From Begonia masoniana (taxonomy: Eukaryota; Streptophyta; Magnoliopsida; Cucurbitales; Begoniaceae): a DNA stretch of 64,000 nucleotides. A model generated the notes under the pieces. It was not told the DNA's origin, did not search any database, and worked only from the letters and a program-made list of their open reading frames with translations. Positions 62,101 to 64,000 of this stretch are shown in pieces. The translations under genes were made by a program, and so were the position numbers. The number at the start of each line of letters is the position of its first letter. The first letter of the stretch is position 1. The stretch spans positions 14,725,143-14,789,142 of the forward strand of contig CM039502.1 of assembly GCA_022432975.1 (NCBI GenBank), given 5' to 3'.

Positions 62101-63285
62101 AATCCACATTAACACAATCCTCATCAATCACAATCAGACGTAAGGCAGTGGCGATGTCAAGGGCCCAATTACAAAGAGGTGGAGCAGTGCATCTGGATAG
62201 CTTAACCAAGGTTTCATAGGCCTCCTCATTTACTATTGGAGAGCATAGCAAAGGATTTACAAATTTTACCTAATACAAGAAAAATTAAGATAAGAAGTTA
62301 GACAATAATAACTGGGAATGTCATGATGTTGACAAATTTTCATGGGGCCTCCACAGCCCACCCAGAAAAATAAGAAAACTGCAAAGGAAAAAAAAATGTG
62401 AGTGCGCTTAACATGAGAGAGTGTAAGGTGTTACAAATAAGAAAATCTAAAACAATAAATAATACATTCTATATCCAATCTTTCAATTATTTTTCTAATT
62501 TTTATTTTACTAAAAATGCATAAGAAAACTGTATTAAATATTTTATGAAAGGATTCAACAGTTTCAAATCATAACACCCGTACTGGGACAGTCATTTTGC
62601 CTCAAATAACAAAGACACTGCATCCACAAACAAACCGCGGGTTTCAGTAGTAAAGAAACTGCAAAAAAGAAAAAGAACAAAAAGGCAAGCTTTTTTCTTA
62701 AGAGAAACACAAACCAGGGATGGTAGTTGACTGTGTGCATATACAAGATTAGAAATAGCCATCTCTCCAAGAGTTCTGAGCCTGAGAGTCACCGATGTTT
62801 GTATTTTTTGAACCTTCTCCCGAACTAATGCCTCCTCTCTAAGCAGTATCTCTCGTGCCTCTTCTTTTGCTGTCTTACCTTTATCTACCCAGAAAAAGAA
62901 CCACGATTACATAATAACTAAAAATTAAACAAATTTCATAGCAAAAAGAGGATTTTAGAATGGCGTGCCAGATTTTCTTGTGGATTTCCCAGTATCTTTT
63001 TTTGCCAAACCAGCTACTTCTCTTTTCAAGGAACTGTTATAACTGTCATTGTCCTATGATAAATATAAGCATGTAATAAGGAATCATCCCAAGAGAAGAT
63101 GAACAATAGAAAATAAAAATAAAATAAAAAGGACGAACAGTCATCTATCTATACAGTACTTTATCATCTTGAGCTTCATACATACGAAACCGGCCCTTAG
63201 CTTGTTTTGTATTTTTAGCAGCAATCGACTCTGCAACATAAACCCCTTGCTCACTTGACAGCGTTCCTTCAGGAGTATGGAAAAT
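17243..63285 (-). CDS. GCN1: GCN1/ILITYHIA translational activator, 3' part of gene (45 exons, 5' end outside window)
   Basis: Very large HEAT-repeat protein that in plants, yeast and animals binds ribosomes and GCN20 and is needed for GCN2 kinase to sense uncharged tRNA and phosphorylate eIF2alpha; it acts in the cytosol. The identification rests on a continuous series of exon-encoded HEAT repeats in the same order as plant GCN1, from [20 protein letters not shown] near the right edge to the acidic C-terminus [13 protein letters not shown]. The central exons (about 12-20) match the eEF3-like region, and the later exons cover the region that in yeast binds the GCN2 RWD domain. Exons total 5611 nt. 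Nearly all introns are GT-AG and phases agree at every junction except exon 34, which has one extra base. The first 760-800 residues should lie to the right. Introns 7, 16, 27, 38 and 40 are 3.4-9.6 kb, and all but intron 40 hold recognisable transposable elements. No poly(A) signal was identified with confidence. Confidence 0.95.
17902..17980 (-). CDS. GCN1: GCN1 exon 44 of window
   Basis: 79 nt, phase 1 in and 2 out (CATAG|GTACAC). It encodes [20 protein letters not shown] and KFPEH, the conserved end of the last helical segment. Confidence 0.95.
18113..18245 (-). CDS. GCN1: GCN1 exon 43 of window
   Basis: 133 nt, phase 0 in and 1 out (AAGG|GTATTA). It encodes [40 protein letters not shown] and QLTK. 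Confidence 0.95.
18342..18521 (-). CDS. GCN1: GCN1 exon 42 of window
   Basis: 180 nt, phase 0/0, ATGCAG acceptor and AAA|GTAGGT donor. It encodes [20 protein letters not shown] and [20 protein letters not shown], typical of the C-terminal GCN1 HEAT repeats. Confidence 0.95.
18600..18794 (-). CDS. GCN1: GCN1 exon 41 of window
   Basis: 195 nt, phase 0/0. It encodes [40 protein letters not shown] and [14 protein letters not shown]. The acceptor is ATTGCAG at 18795-18797. A second AG 11 nt upstream is the partner of the alternative exon-40 donor. Confidence 0.93.
18795..22198 (-). other. GCN1 intron 40 (3.4 kb)
   Basis: Non-coding apart from the gene context. A partial local duplication at about 20675-20825 repeats TTCTGTCATTCCATTCCC and TTCCTTGCCATTAAAACTTG. 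A 13-bp inverted repeat TTGTTGTCCTTTT lies at 21671-21683 and 21696-21708. No element could be classified. Confidence 0.6.
22199..22381 (-). CDS. GCN1: GCN1 exon 40 of window (GC donor or short alternative end)
   Basis: 183 nt, phase 0/0, TGTAG acceptor. It encodes [40 protein letters not shown] and [15 protein letters not shown]. The end used is CAG|GCATGT, a GC donor, joining to YVDEDQ of exon 41. A canonical alternative is GCAT|GTTCAG paired with an acceptor 11 nt earlier in exon 41; it keeps the frame and adds five residues (ALVLQ). Confidence 0.85.
22475..22571 (-). CDS. GCN1: GCN1 exon 39 of window
   Basis: 97 nt, phase 2 in and 0 out. It encodes [20 protein letters not shown] and [12 protein letters not shown], continuing QDNTR from exon 38 across 7.6 kb of transposon-bearing intron. 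Confidence 0.94.
22572..23918. other. Distal part of GCN1 intron 38, unassigned
   Basis: Intronic DNA between exon 39 and the hAT-type element. Short plus-strand ORFs at 22836-23090 and 23324-23773 have no recognisable domain. Confidence 0.4.
23927..24839. mobile_element. Non-autonomous hAT-type element (913 bp)
   Basis: The ends TAGGGGTGGGCACGG and GGGCACCCCTA form short inverted termini, flanked by a perfect 8-bp duplication GCCGTGAT (23919-23926 and 24840-24847). An 8-bp duplication with TAGGGGTG termini is typical of hAT elements. The subterminal regions are full of GGACCGGACCGAA-type motifs on both sides. No transposase is encoded; the ORFs through the GC-rich centre are not recognisable. 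Confidence 0.88.
25057..25245 (+). repeat. 5' LTR of Copia element
   Basis: 189 bp, TGTTGAGATGCATT to AGCTCTAATA, ending directly before TGGTATCAGAGCC. Confidence 0.92.
25246..25258 (+). promoter_or_regulatory. Primer-binding site of Copia element
   Basis: TGGTATCAGAGCC, the usual plant Copia site complementary to initiator methionine tRNA. Confidence 0.9.
25760..29978 (+). pseudogene. Copia gag-pol, heavily mutated
   Basis: Gag remnants include [20 protein letters not shown] and a zinc-knuckle-like [11 protein letters not shown]. Protease and pre-integrase remnants include [13 protein letters not shown] and [15 protein letters not shown]. Integrase shows [14 protein letters not shown] and [13 protein letters not shown]. 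Reverse transcriptase keeps KWIF and [12 protein letters not shown] (about 29010-29040), and RNase H keeps the [19 protein letters not shown] frame. Many stops and frame changes show it is long dead. Confidence 0.9.
29985..30186 (+). repeat. 3' LTR of Copia element
   Basis: 202 bp, TGTTGAGATATGTT to CTTTTAATA, aligning with the 5' LTR with several substitutions and small insertions. The divergence indicates an old insertion. Confidence 0.92.
30216..30374 (-). CDS. GCN1: GCN1 exon 38 of window
   Basis: 159 nt, phase 2 in and 2 out. It encodes [40 protein letters not shown] and [12 protein letters not shown]. The donor GAG|GTATAT lies only 30 bp from the 3' LTR of the full-length Copia in intron 38. 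Confidence 0.94.
31104..31216 (-). CDS. GCN1: GCN1 exon 37 of window
   Basis: 113 nt, phase 0 in and 2 out (ACCGG|GTATGT). It encodes [20 protein letters not shown] and [17 protein letters not shown]. Confidence 0.94.
32328..32399 (-). CDS. GCN1: GCN1 exon 36 of window
   Basis: 72 nt, phase 0/0. It encodes [20 protein letters not shown] followed by IFLQ. Confidence 0.93.
32506..32628 (-). CDS. GCN1: GCN1 exon 35 of window
   Basis: 123 nt, phase 0/0. It encodes [40 protein letters not shown] and a final K. Confidence 0.94.
32808..32946 (-). pseudogene. GCN1: GCN1 exon 34 of window, one-base frameshift
   Basis: The TTCCCAG acceptor at 32947-32949 and the GCG|GTATAA donor are clear. The coding frame [20 protein letters not shown] and [20 protein letters not shown] runs to the donor and fits exon 35 in phase 0. 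The exon is 139 nt where 138 (46 codons) is needed. The excess base is in the first two codons: GCTGTCACT is seen where a six-base Ala-Ser pair should precede CTTCGA. Read from the acceptor in phase 0, translation hits TGA at 32875-32877 after 23 codons. No GT or AG alternative nearby restores the phase. This is either a real lesion or allele, or a sequencing/assembly error. Confidence 0.85.
33079..33189 (-). CDS. GCN1: GCN1 exon 33 of window
   Basis: 111 nt, phase 0/0. It encodes [20 protein letters not shown] and [14 protein letters not shown]. The CAG|GTGGTG end fixes phase 0 for the next exon, which is the basis for the frameshift call in exon 34. Confidence 0.94.
34037..34151 (-). CDS. 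GCN1: GCN1 exon 32 of window
   Basis: 115 nt, phase 2 in and 0 out. It encodes [20 protein letters not shown] and [16 protein letters not shown], with AAA|GTAAGC donor. Confidence 0.94.
34227..34286 (-). CDS. GCN1: GCN1 exon 31 of window
   Basis: 60 nt, phase 2 in and 2 out (CTCTC|GTAAGT). It encodes [19 protein letters not shown]. Confidence 0.92.
34384..34490 (-). CDS. GCN1: GCN1 exon 30 of window
   Basis: 107 nt, phase 0 in and 2 out. It encodes [20 protein letters not shown] and [12 protein letters not shown]. Confidence 0.93.
34610..34661 (-). CDS. GCN1: GCN1 exon 29 of window
   Basis: 52 nt, phase 2 in and 0 out. It encodes [17 protein letters not shown]. It is a small exon placed by phase and by the conserved VRESAGLAF motif. 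Confidence 0.92.
34742..34848 (-). CDS. GCN1: GCN1 exon 28 of window
   Basis: 107 nt, phase 0 in and 2 out (GATAG|GTTTGT). It encodes [20 protein letters not shown] and [15 protein letters not shown]. Confidence 0.94.
35350..35637 (-). repeat. Short Gypsy LTR (about 290 bp), 3' LTR of deleted element
   Basis: It aligns with 36625-38519 (minus the Pack-MULE), with 38676-38948 and with the pieces at 52627-56799. Shared blocks are AACCAGACGTTCGAGAG, TTTCCAAAAGATGA and AGTGCACTTCATTGGAA. On the minus strand it is preceded by CTCGAGGACAAGGTGC, a typical Gypsy pol end. Confidence 0.75.
37460..37987 (-). CDS. DUF1639-like gene fragment captured by Pack-MULE
   Basis: Open frame of 175 residues from [20 protein letters not shown], through [39 protein letters not shown] and an acidic stretch, to [18 protein letters not shown]. 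The N-terminal [19 protein letters not shown](K/R)WG and the PWNLRPR motif mark plant DUF1639 proteins, whose function is unknown. After about residue 140 the frame runs through a GA-repeat-derived RERERE segment and non-homologous sequence to a stop, so this is a 5' fragment rather than a whole gene. It lies entirely inside the Mutator-like element. No expression evidence is available. Confidence 0.75.
   Translation of the reverse strand: MATGPVKSQPLHNFSLPFLRWGGKNQTNTSHRFRRSGAGESSAAADHSKAESARNHSRIGSRAARNRVAFTSGSSADVSEIHSERGESPEEDEVKEGKREGEDAEGEEISQRPWNLRPRKGLSSKALVDLKNGGVLRREREREINLNNALFLQVRCRPICLGVDRYYQVMQPERV
38165..38220. repeat. GA microsatellite in Pack-MULE terminal repeat
   Basis: AG repeat with one ATAT interruption. 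Its counterpart in the left terminal repeat is a CT tract near 36958-37020. Confidence 0.9.
38676..38948 (-). repeat. Third copy of short Gypsy LTR
   Basis: About 273 bp starting after TACCCCATAGG and ending GAACTCTATCA. It lies less than 200 bp right of the interrupted copy and aligns through CAGACGTTCGAGAGG and CTTCTCTTTAAATAAA. The left flank resembles a decayed primer-binding site. Confidence 0.65.
39155..39268 (-). CDS. GCN1: GCN1 exon 27 of window
   Basis: 114 nt, phase 0/0. It encodes [20 protein letters not shown] and [17 protein letters not shown], with CAA|GTAAGA donor. It precedes the 4.3-kb intron 27. Confidence 0.94.
39343..39465 (-). CDS. GCN1: GCN1 exon 26 of window
   Basis: 123 nt, phase 0/0. 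It encodes [20 protein letters not shown] and [17 protein letters not shown]. Confidence 0.94.
39569..39739 (-). CDS. GCN1: GCN1 exon 25 of window
   Basis: 171 nt, phase 0/0. It encodes [40 protein letters not shown] and TDVSLSVRQ. The acidic GGSDDEG loop interrupts the HEAT helices, as in other plant GCN1 proteins. Confidence 0.95.
39898..40000 (-). CDS. GCN1: GCN1 exon 24 of window
   Basis: 103 nt, phase 2 in and 0 out. It encodes [20 protein letters not shown] and [14 protein letters not shown], with AAG|GTATAA donor. Confidence 0.94.
40396..40474 (-). CDS. GCN1: GCN1 exon 23 of window
   Basis: 79 nt, phase 1 in and 2 out (ACATC|GTATGT). It encodes [20 protein letters not shown] followed by EHYAT. 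Confidence 0.93.
40591..40660 (-). CDS. GCN1: GCN1 exon 22 of window
   Basis: 70 nt, phase 0 in and 1 out (GATG|GTACTT). It encodes [20 protein letters not shown] followed by ILD. Confidence 0.93.
40754..40864 (-). CDS. GCN1: GCN1 exon 21 of window
   Basis: 111 nt, phase 0/0. It encodes [20 protein letters not shown] and [15 protein letters not shown]. It joins in frame to exon 20 (GLSE|VLAALG). Confidence 0.94.
40942..40993 (-). other. Orphan HEAT-like exon candidate in GCN1 intron 20
   Basis: Between exons 20 and 21 the minus strand reads [17 protein letters not shown], bounded by AATCACAAG upstream and GAG|GTGTCA downstream. It resembles exon 29 ([12 protein letters not shown]) and the end of exon 20 ([12 protein letters not shown]). 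Exons 20 and 21 already join in frame without it. The AG-bounded length is 52 nt, so inclusion would shift the frame. It could be a decayed duplicate exon or a poison exon. Confidence 0.35.
42088..42261 (-). CDS. GCN1: GCN1 exon 20 of window
   Basis: 174 nt, phase 0/0. It encodes [38 protein letters not shown] and [15 protein letters not shown], with GAG|GTCAGA donor. Confidence 0.95.
42347..42538 (-). CDS. GCN1: GCN1 exon 19 of window
   Basis: 192 nt, phase 0/0, CTGCAG acceptor and AAAAAG|GTCACT donor. It encodes [40 protein letters not shown] and [16 protein letters not shown], a hallmark GCN1 segment. Confidence 0.95.
42652..42762 (-). CDS. GCN1: GCN1 exon 18 of window
   Basis: 111 nt, phase 0/0. 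It encodes [20 protein letters not shown] and [15 protein letters not shown], with CCAA|GTAAGC donor. Confidence 0.93.
42847..42903 (-). CDS. GCN1: GCN1 exon 17 of window
   Basis: 57-nt exon, phase 0/0. It encodes [19 protein letters not shown], continuing directly from LTE of exon 16. It is too short to stand out as an ORF and was placed by homology and splice sites. Confidence 0.92.
43225..44293 (+). mobile_element. Small non-autonomous LTR element in intron 16
   Basis: LTRs of 274 bp (43225-43498, TGATAGAACCCATA to TTCCTATCA) and 287 bp (44007-44293) flank about 510 bp. A primer-site-like TTGGTATCAAGAG follows the first LTR and a purine run AAAGGAGGGTAT precedes the second. The interior holds only a gag-like Lys/Glu-rich remnant ([10 protein letters not shown] onwards, with stops). 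TRIM-like in size. No exact target duplication. Confidence 0.75.
44445..46423 (+). mobile_element. Internally deleted Gypsy-type LTR element in intron 16
   Basis: LTRs at about 44445-44796 and 46079-46423 share GACCAAGCAAG, ATTACGAAACAAAACTT and a CA end. Primer site TGGTATCAGAACAAAG follows at 44800 and the tract AAGAGGAGAAGATTAA precedes the second LTR. The 1.28-kb interior has gag-like and short ORFs with stops but no reverse transcriptase or integrase. The same LTR family appears at 56806-57136 and near 63664-63894. Confidence 0.8.
46079..46423 (+). repeat. 3' LTR of deleted Gypsy-type element
   Basis: 345 bp, TGTAGAATAGGCCC to TTCCGTTGCA, aligning with 44445-44796. Confidence 0.8.
47154..47276 (-). 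CDS. GCN1: GCN1 exon 16 of window (eEF3-like)
   Basis: 123 nt, phase 0/0, CTGTAG acceptor and GAG|GTGTGT donor. It encodes [20 protein letters not shown] and [18 protein letters not shown]. It precedes the 4.2-kb intron 16. Confidence 0.95.
47755..47902 (-). CDS. GCN1: GCN1 exon 15 of window (eEF3-like)
   Basis: 148 nt, one base then 49 codons. It encodes [36 protein letters not shown] and KLVLPSLLK, the most recognisable HEAT block of the family. Confidence 0.95.
47981..48058 (-). CDS. GCN1: GCN1 exon 14 of window (eEF3-like)
   Basis: 78 nt. One base completes the Arg codon left by exon 13, then [20 protein letters not shown] and GRLFE. The donor is GAACC|GTACGTG, leaving CC for the Pro codon of exon 15. 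Confidence 0.93.
48059..50023 (-). other. GCN1 intron 13 (2.0 kb)
   Basis: AT-rich, with no recognisable element or second coding region. A stretch near 48950-49130 has repeated GTCGAC/GTCAAC words of unknown meaning. Confidence 0.5.
50024..50196 (-). CDS. GCN1: GCN1 exon 13 of window (eEF3-like)
   Basis: 173 nt, phase 0 in and 2 out (GACAG|GTTTGC). It encodes [38 protein letters not shown] and [16 protein letters not shown], strongly conserved in GCN1 and eEF3-like HEAT domains. Confidence 0.95.
50600..50716 (-). CDS. GCN1: GCN1 exon 12 of window (start of eEF3-like region)
   Basis: 117 nt, phase 0/0. It encodes [20 protein letters not shown] and [13 protein letters not shown]. In GCN1 proteins, similarity to the HEAT part of translation factor eEF3 begins about here. 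Confidence 0.94.
50803..50883 (-). CDS. GCN1: GCN1 exon 11 of window
   Basis: 81 nt, phase 0/0. It encodes [20 protein letters not shown] followed by LAKHLAK, with AAAG|GTGACA as donor. Confidence 0.94.
51047..51169 (-). CDS. GCN1: GCN1 exon 10 of window
   Basis: 123 nt, phase 0/0, CTGCAG acceptor and AGG|GTAAGT donor. It encodes [20 protein letters not shown] and [13 protein letters not shown]. Confidence 0.94.
51324..51500 (-). CDS. GCN1: GCN1 exon 9 of window
   Basis: 177 nt, phase 0/0, donor TTG|GTAAGA. It encodes [37 protein letters not shown] and [16 protein letters not shown]. Confidence 0.94.
51618..51782 (-). CDS. GCN1: GCN1 exon 8 of window
   Basis: 165 nt, phase 0/0, acceptor GTATAG|TCG and donor CAG|GTAGGC. 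It encodes [20 protein letters not shown] and [20 protein letters not shown], so the HEAT array resumes directly after the repeat-filled intron 7. Confidence 0.94.
52782..56658 (+). mobile_element. Giant solo LTR, copy 2 (3.88 kb)
   Basis: TGTAGCACCCGGCC to GGGTCGTCACA, flanked by a perfect 5-bp duplication ACCTT (52777-52781 and 56659-56663). It is related to the 4445-7109 element over most of the non-repetitive part. The internal 1.8 kb is a minisatellite. There are no retroviral-type ORFs, so it is read as a solo LTR left by recombination. It lies in GCN1 intron 7, antisense to the gene if the LTR orientation is plus. Confidence 0.88.
54615..56400 (+). repeat. CATCCACCGAT minisatellite with 260-bp higher-order unit
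   Basis: Three related units alternate: A of 35 bp (CATCCACCGATCATTGTTCA...), B of 21 bp (ATCCACCGATTGCACTGTTC...) and C of 37 bp (CATCCACCGATTTCTTTGTT...). From about 55200 they form ABCABCCC blocks of 260 bp, seen from identical stretches starting at 55655 and 55915. The 220-residue and several 80-residue ORFs across it are consequences of the repeat and are not genes. Confidence 0.93.
56806..57136 (-). repeat. Gypsy LTR, minus strand
   Basis: 331 bp. On the minus strand it runs from TGTAGGACAAGCAAGCCC to AAACTTCAGCTGCA, the same family as 44445-46423. The tract AAGGGAATGAGATTGA lies just upstream on that strand. Confidence 0.75.
57137..58560 (-). pseudogene. Gypsy gag-protease remnant, pol deleted
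   Basis: The minus-strand gag parts include [20 protein letters not shown] and [12 protein letters not shown]; the next frame, 57756-58073, holds the C-terminal gag region. The protease region at 57317-57676 reads [40 protein letters not shown] (the usual DSGST site is altered to DNDST) and [13 protein letters not shown]. The LTR follows within 200 bp, so reverse transcriptase and integrase were deleted. Confidence 0.8.
58561..59174. other. Unresolved Gypsy-related DNA
   Basis: GC-richer block 58560-58980 with overlapping ORFs on both strands and no clear domain. On the minus strand near 59120-59160 the words GAGGACAAGTTTGAATTGATGG resemble a Gypsy pol end, so parts of other Gypsy copies are probably joined here. 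Confidence 0.4.
59175..60959 (+). mobile_element. Non-autonomous LTR element in intron 7
   Basis: LTRs of 293 bp (59175-59467, TGTTAGAAAATAATC to CTCTTTCCATCA) and 273 bp (60687-60959) share GATGATTATTxATxAAGGAATG. The interior end has CCTCAAAGACAAGGTCGAATTTGAAG, as in Gypsy elements. The interior encodes no pol. An exact target duplication was not found. Confidence 0.75.
59637..60056 (+). CDS. Unrecognised ORF inside the non-autonomous LTR element
   Basis: 139-residue frame with a charged start ([20 protein letters not shown]), Gly/Ser-rich middle and [20 protein letters not shown] near the end. No domain is recognised and the ATG is uncertain. It may be decayed gag or captured host sequence. 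Confidence 0.25.
   Translation: MKGFQGQTHSSQEEPSDEIKLRKHKSLTSIMLEEHAKLRLSNGSGGGPMSNGSVSKVVDGKSHVQDSENKERSHALLKNVFGHIDRPREEIKLNLPNLFNKKGGYVIWLGLIFSKEKKFRTRYCGMNGTQQQMFDRGQV
61342..61491 (-). CDS. GCN1: GCN1 exon 7 of window
   Basis: 150 nt, phase 0/0, ends AAAAG|GTATGC. It encodes [20 protein letters not shown] and [17 protein letters not shown]. It is followed by the 9.6-kb intron 7, the largest in the window. Confidence 0.94.
61574..61675 (-). CDS. GCN1: GCN1 exon 6 of window
   Basis: 102 nt, phase 0/0, TGCAG acceptor and TCCTCA|GTAAGT donor. It encodes [18 protein letters not shown] and [16 protein letters not shown]. Confidence 0.94.
61771..61887 (-). CDS. GCN1: GCN1 exon 5 of window
   Basis: 117 nt, phase 0/0, TTTCAG acceptor and CTCTCA|GTAAC donor. 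It encodes [20 protein letters not shown] and [15 protein letters not shown], a HEAT pair. Confidence 0.94.
61967..62269 (-). CDS. GCN1: GCN1 exon 4 of window
   Basis: At 303 nt (101 codons, phase 0/0) this is the longest exon in the window. Acceptor TATTAG, donor CCA|GTAAGT. It encodes [18 protein letters not shown], then [18 protein letters not shown] and the loop [20 protein letters not shown], all characteristic of plant GCN1. Confidence 0.95.
62715..62884 (-). CDS. GCN1: GCN1 exon 3 of window
   Basis: 170 nt, entering in phase 1 and leaving in phase 0 (TCCCTG|GTTTGT). It encodes [18 protein letters not shown] and [19 protein letters not shown]. The basic, charged helix leads into the next HEAT block. 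Confidence 0.92.
62969..63053 (-). CDS. GCN1: GCN1 exon 2 of window (putative GC donor)
   Basis: Acceptor ATCATAG|GAC. The reading continues as [20 protein letters not shown] and TGKSTRKS, a lysine-rich linker. The end chosen here uses a GC donor (TCTG|GCACGC), which gives phase 1 and joins to [11 protein letters not shown] canonical but shorter alternative is GCTG|GTTTGG, 39 nt upstream, with the same phase. The longer form keeps the KKDxGKS segment expected from related proteins. Confidence 0.7.
63160..63285 (-). CDS. GCN1: GCN1 exon 1 of window
   Basis: Starts after a TTTCAG acceptor and ends at AAA|GTACTG, phase 0 at both ends, 42 codons. It encodes [15 protein letters not shown] and [20 protein letters not shown], a conserved segment near residue 800 of plant GCN1. 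Further exons must lie upstream, to the right of the window. Confidence 0.93.
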
Positions 63286-63663
63286 CTGAAACAATAGACT
63301 TAAAATAAGGAAATTATGAACACAAGAGGAAACATTACATGAAAATCGACTCATTACAGAGGCTATATTCACAGAGGTATAATAAGAAAGAAAAATACAG
63401 AATGTTGTAAATATTAAACATTGTATAAATGGAAGAGGTTTCGTTTTATAACCCATGTGTGGTGAGTGAAACTGATTTTGCAGTTTTTCTATTTTGGAGC
63501 CGTAACTTTCTTCATAACTTGCTCCATGATACGAGAATATTTAGAACATCAATGCAAATTTATATTGAATATAAAAAAGGATAAACGAACAAACATATTC
63601 TTCTAGTAGATTTTAATAACAGAGTTTTGTGGCGACTTTTTTAGCAATAGAGAATCTTGGTGG

Positions 63664-63894
63664 TGCAACGGAATTTTGTTTCGTAAACAATTAGGGAATT
63701 AGGAAAATAACCTCTAGGGTATTCAATAACTCAATAACAAAACATAATTTTAATGTTTAACATCAATCATTCAAATAGAAGAGGAAAAAATAAATAACTA
63801 AAATAAAACAAAGTATTAAATAATAAACGACTAATAAACGAGTAATGGATTTGGATCTGTCTGGGCCTGGGCTTGGGCTTGGGCTTGGGCCGCA
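63664..63894 (-). repeat. Gypsy 3' LTR, minus strand
   Basis: On the minus strand it runs from TGCGGCCCAAGCCC to AAATTCCGTTGCA, preceded by the purine tract GGAGAGGAGGAGATTGA. Its end matches the 44445-46423 LTR family. It lies in the intron upstream of exon 1 of this window. Confidence 0.75.
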
Positions 63895-64000
63895 TCAATC
63901 TCCTCCTCTCCAAGGGAACTCGCCCCCGAGTTATGCAGTTGCAAAGAGAGCTCATCAGGAGGATGACACTCGAAGATGTCAACTACATTGAAAGTATTGA
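63895..64000 (-). pseudogene. Gypsy polyprotein C-terminus, cut by window edge
   Basis: The minus-strand frame TFNVVDIFECHPPDELSLQL followed by HNSGASSLGEEEID matches the usual end of plant Gypsy integrase polyproteins (TFNV... then N-S-x-x-x-x-x-GE). The rest of the element should lie to the right. Confidence 0.7.

Overview
The window is plant nuclear DNA, most likely from a eudicot with a repeat-rich genome; the species cannot be named from the sequence. The evidence is a plant-type GCN1 (ILITYHIA) gene split into dozens of short GT-AG exons, embedded in layers of Copia, Gypsy, hAT and Mutator-like elements.

One host gene dominates. GCN1 lies on the minus strand and runs leftwards from beyond the right edge. 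45 coding exons can be placed between 63285 and the stop codon at 17243-17245. They add up to 5611 nt, about 1870 residues of HEAT repeats. By comparison with the roughly 2600-residue plant protein, about the first 760-800 residues lie outside the window. GCN1 binds ribosomes and, with GCN20, relays uncharged-tRNA stress to the kinase GCN2, which phosphorylates eIF2alpha. Exon phases agree at every junction except one. Exon 34 (32808-32946) is 139 nt instead of 138 and carries a one-base insertion that would cause a premature stop, so this copy is either frameshifted or contains a sequence error.

Layout. 1-7562: an LTR with 44-bp tandem repeats on the minus strand, inserted into the 3' half of a Copia element (reverse transcriptase-RNase H plus a decayed accessory ORF). 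That element is in turn split by a 2.7-kb solo LTR at 4445-7109. 7563-17242: gene-poor DNA with a very short LTR-like element, a solo LTR and a pair of 0.87-kb direct repeats. 17243-63285: GCN1, whose introns hold the remaining elements. Intron 40 (18795-22198) has no classified element. Intron 38 (22572-30215) holds a hAT-type element and a full-length Copia. Intron 27 (34849-39154) holds an internally deleted Gypsy interrupted by a Pack-MULE. Intron 16 (42904-47153) holds two small LTR pairs. Intron 7 (51783-61341) holds a 3.9-kb solo LTR with a higher-order minisatellite, nested in a smaller LTR, followed by Gypsy remnants and another small LTR pair. 63664-64000 is the end of a Gypsy element in the next intron.

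Most distinctive observations: the exon-34 frameshift; a Pack-MULE carrying a DUF1639-like gene fragment; oversized solo LTRs with CATCCACCGAT minisatellites, one copy of which bears seven perfect TGACGTCA palindromes; and an orphan HEAT-like exon candidate between exons 20 and 21.
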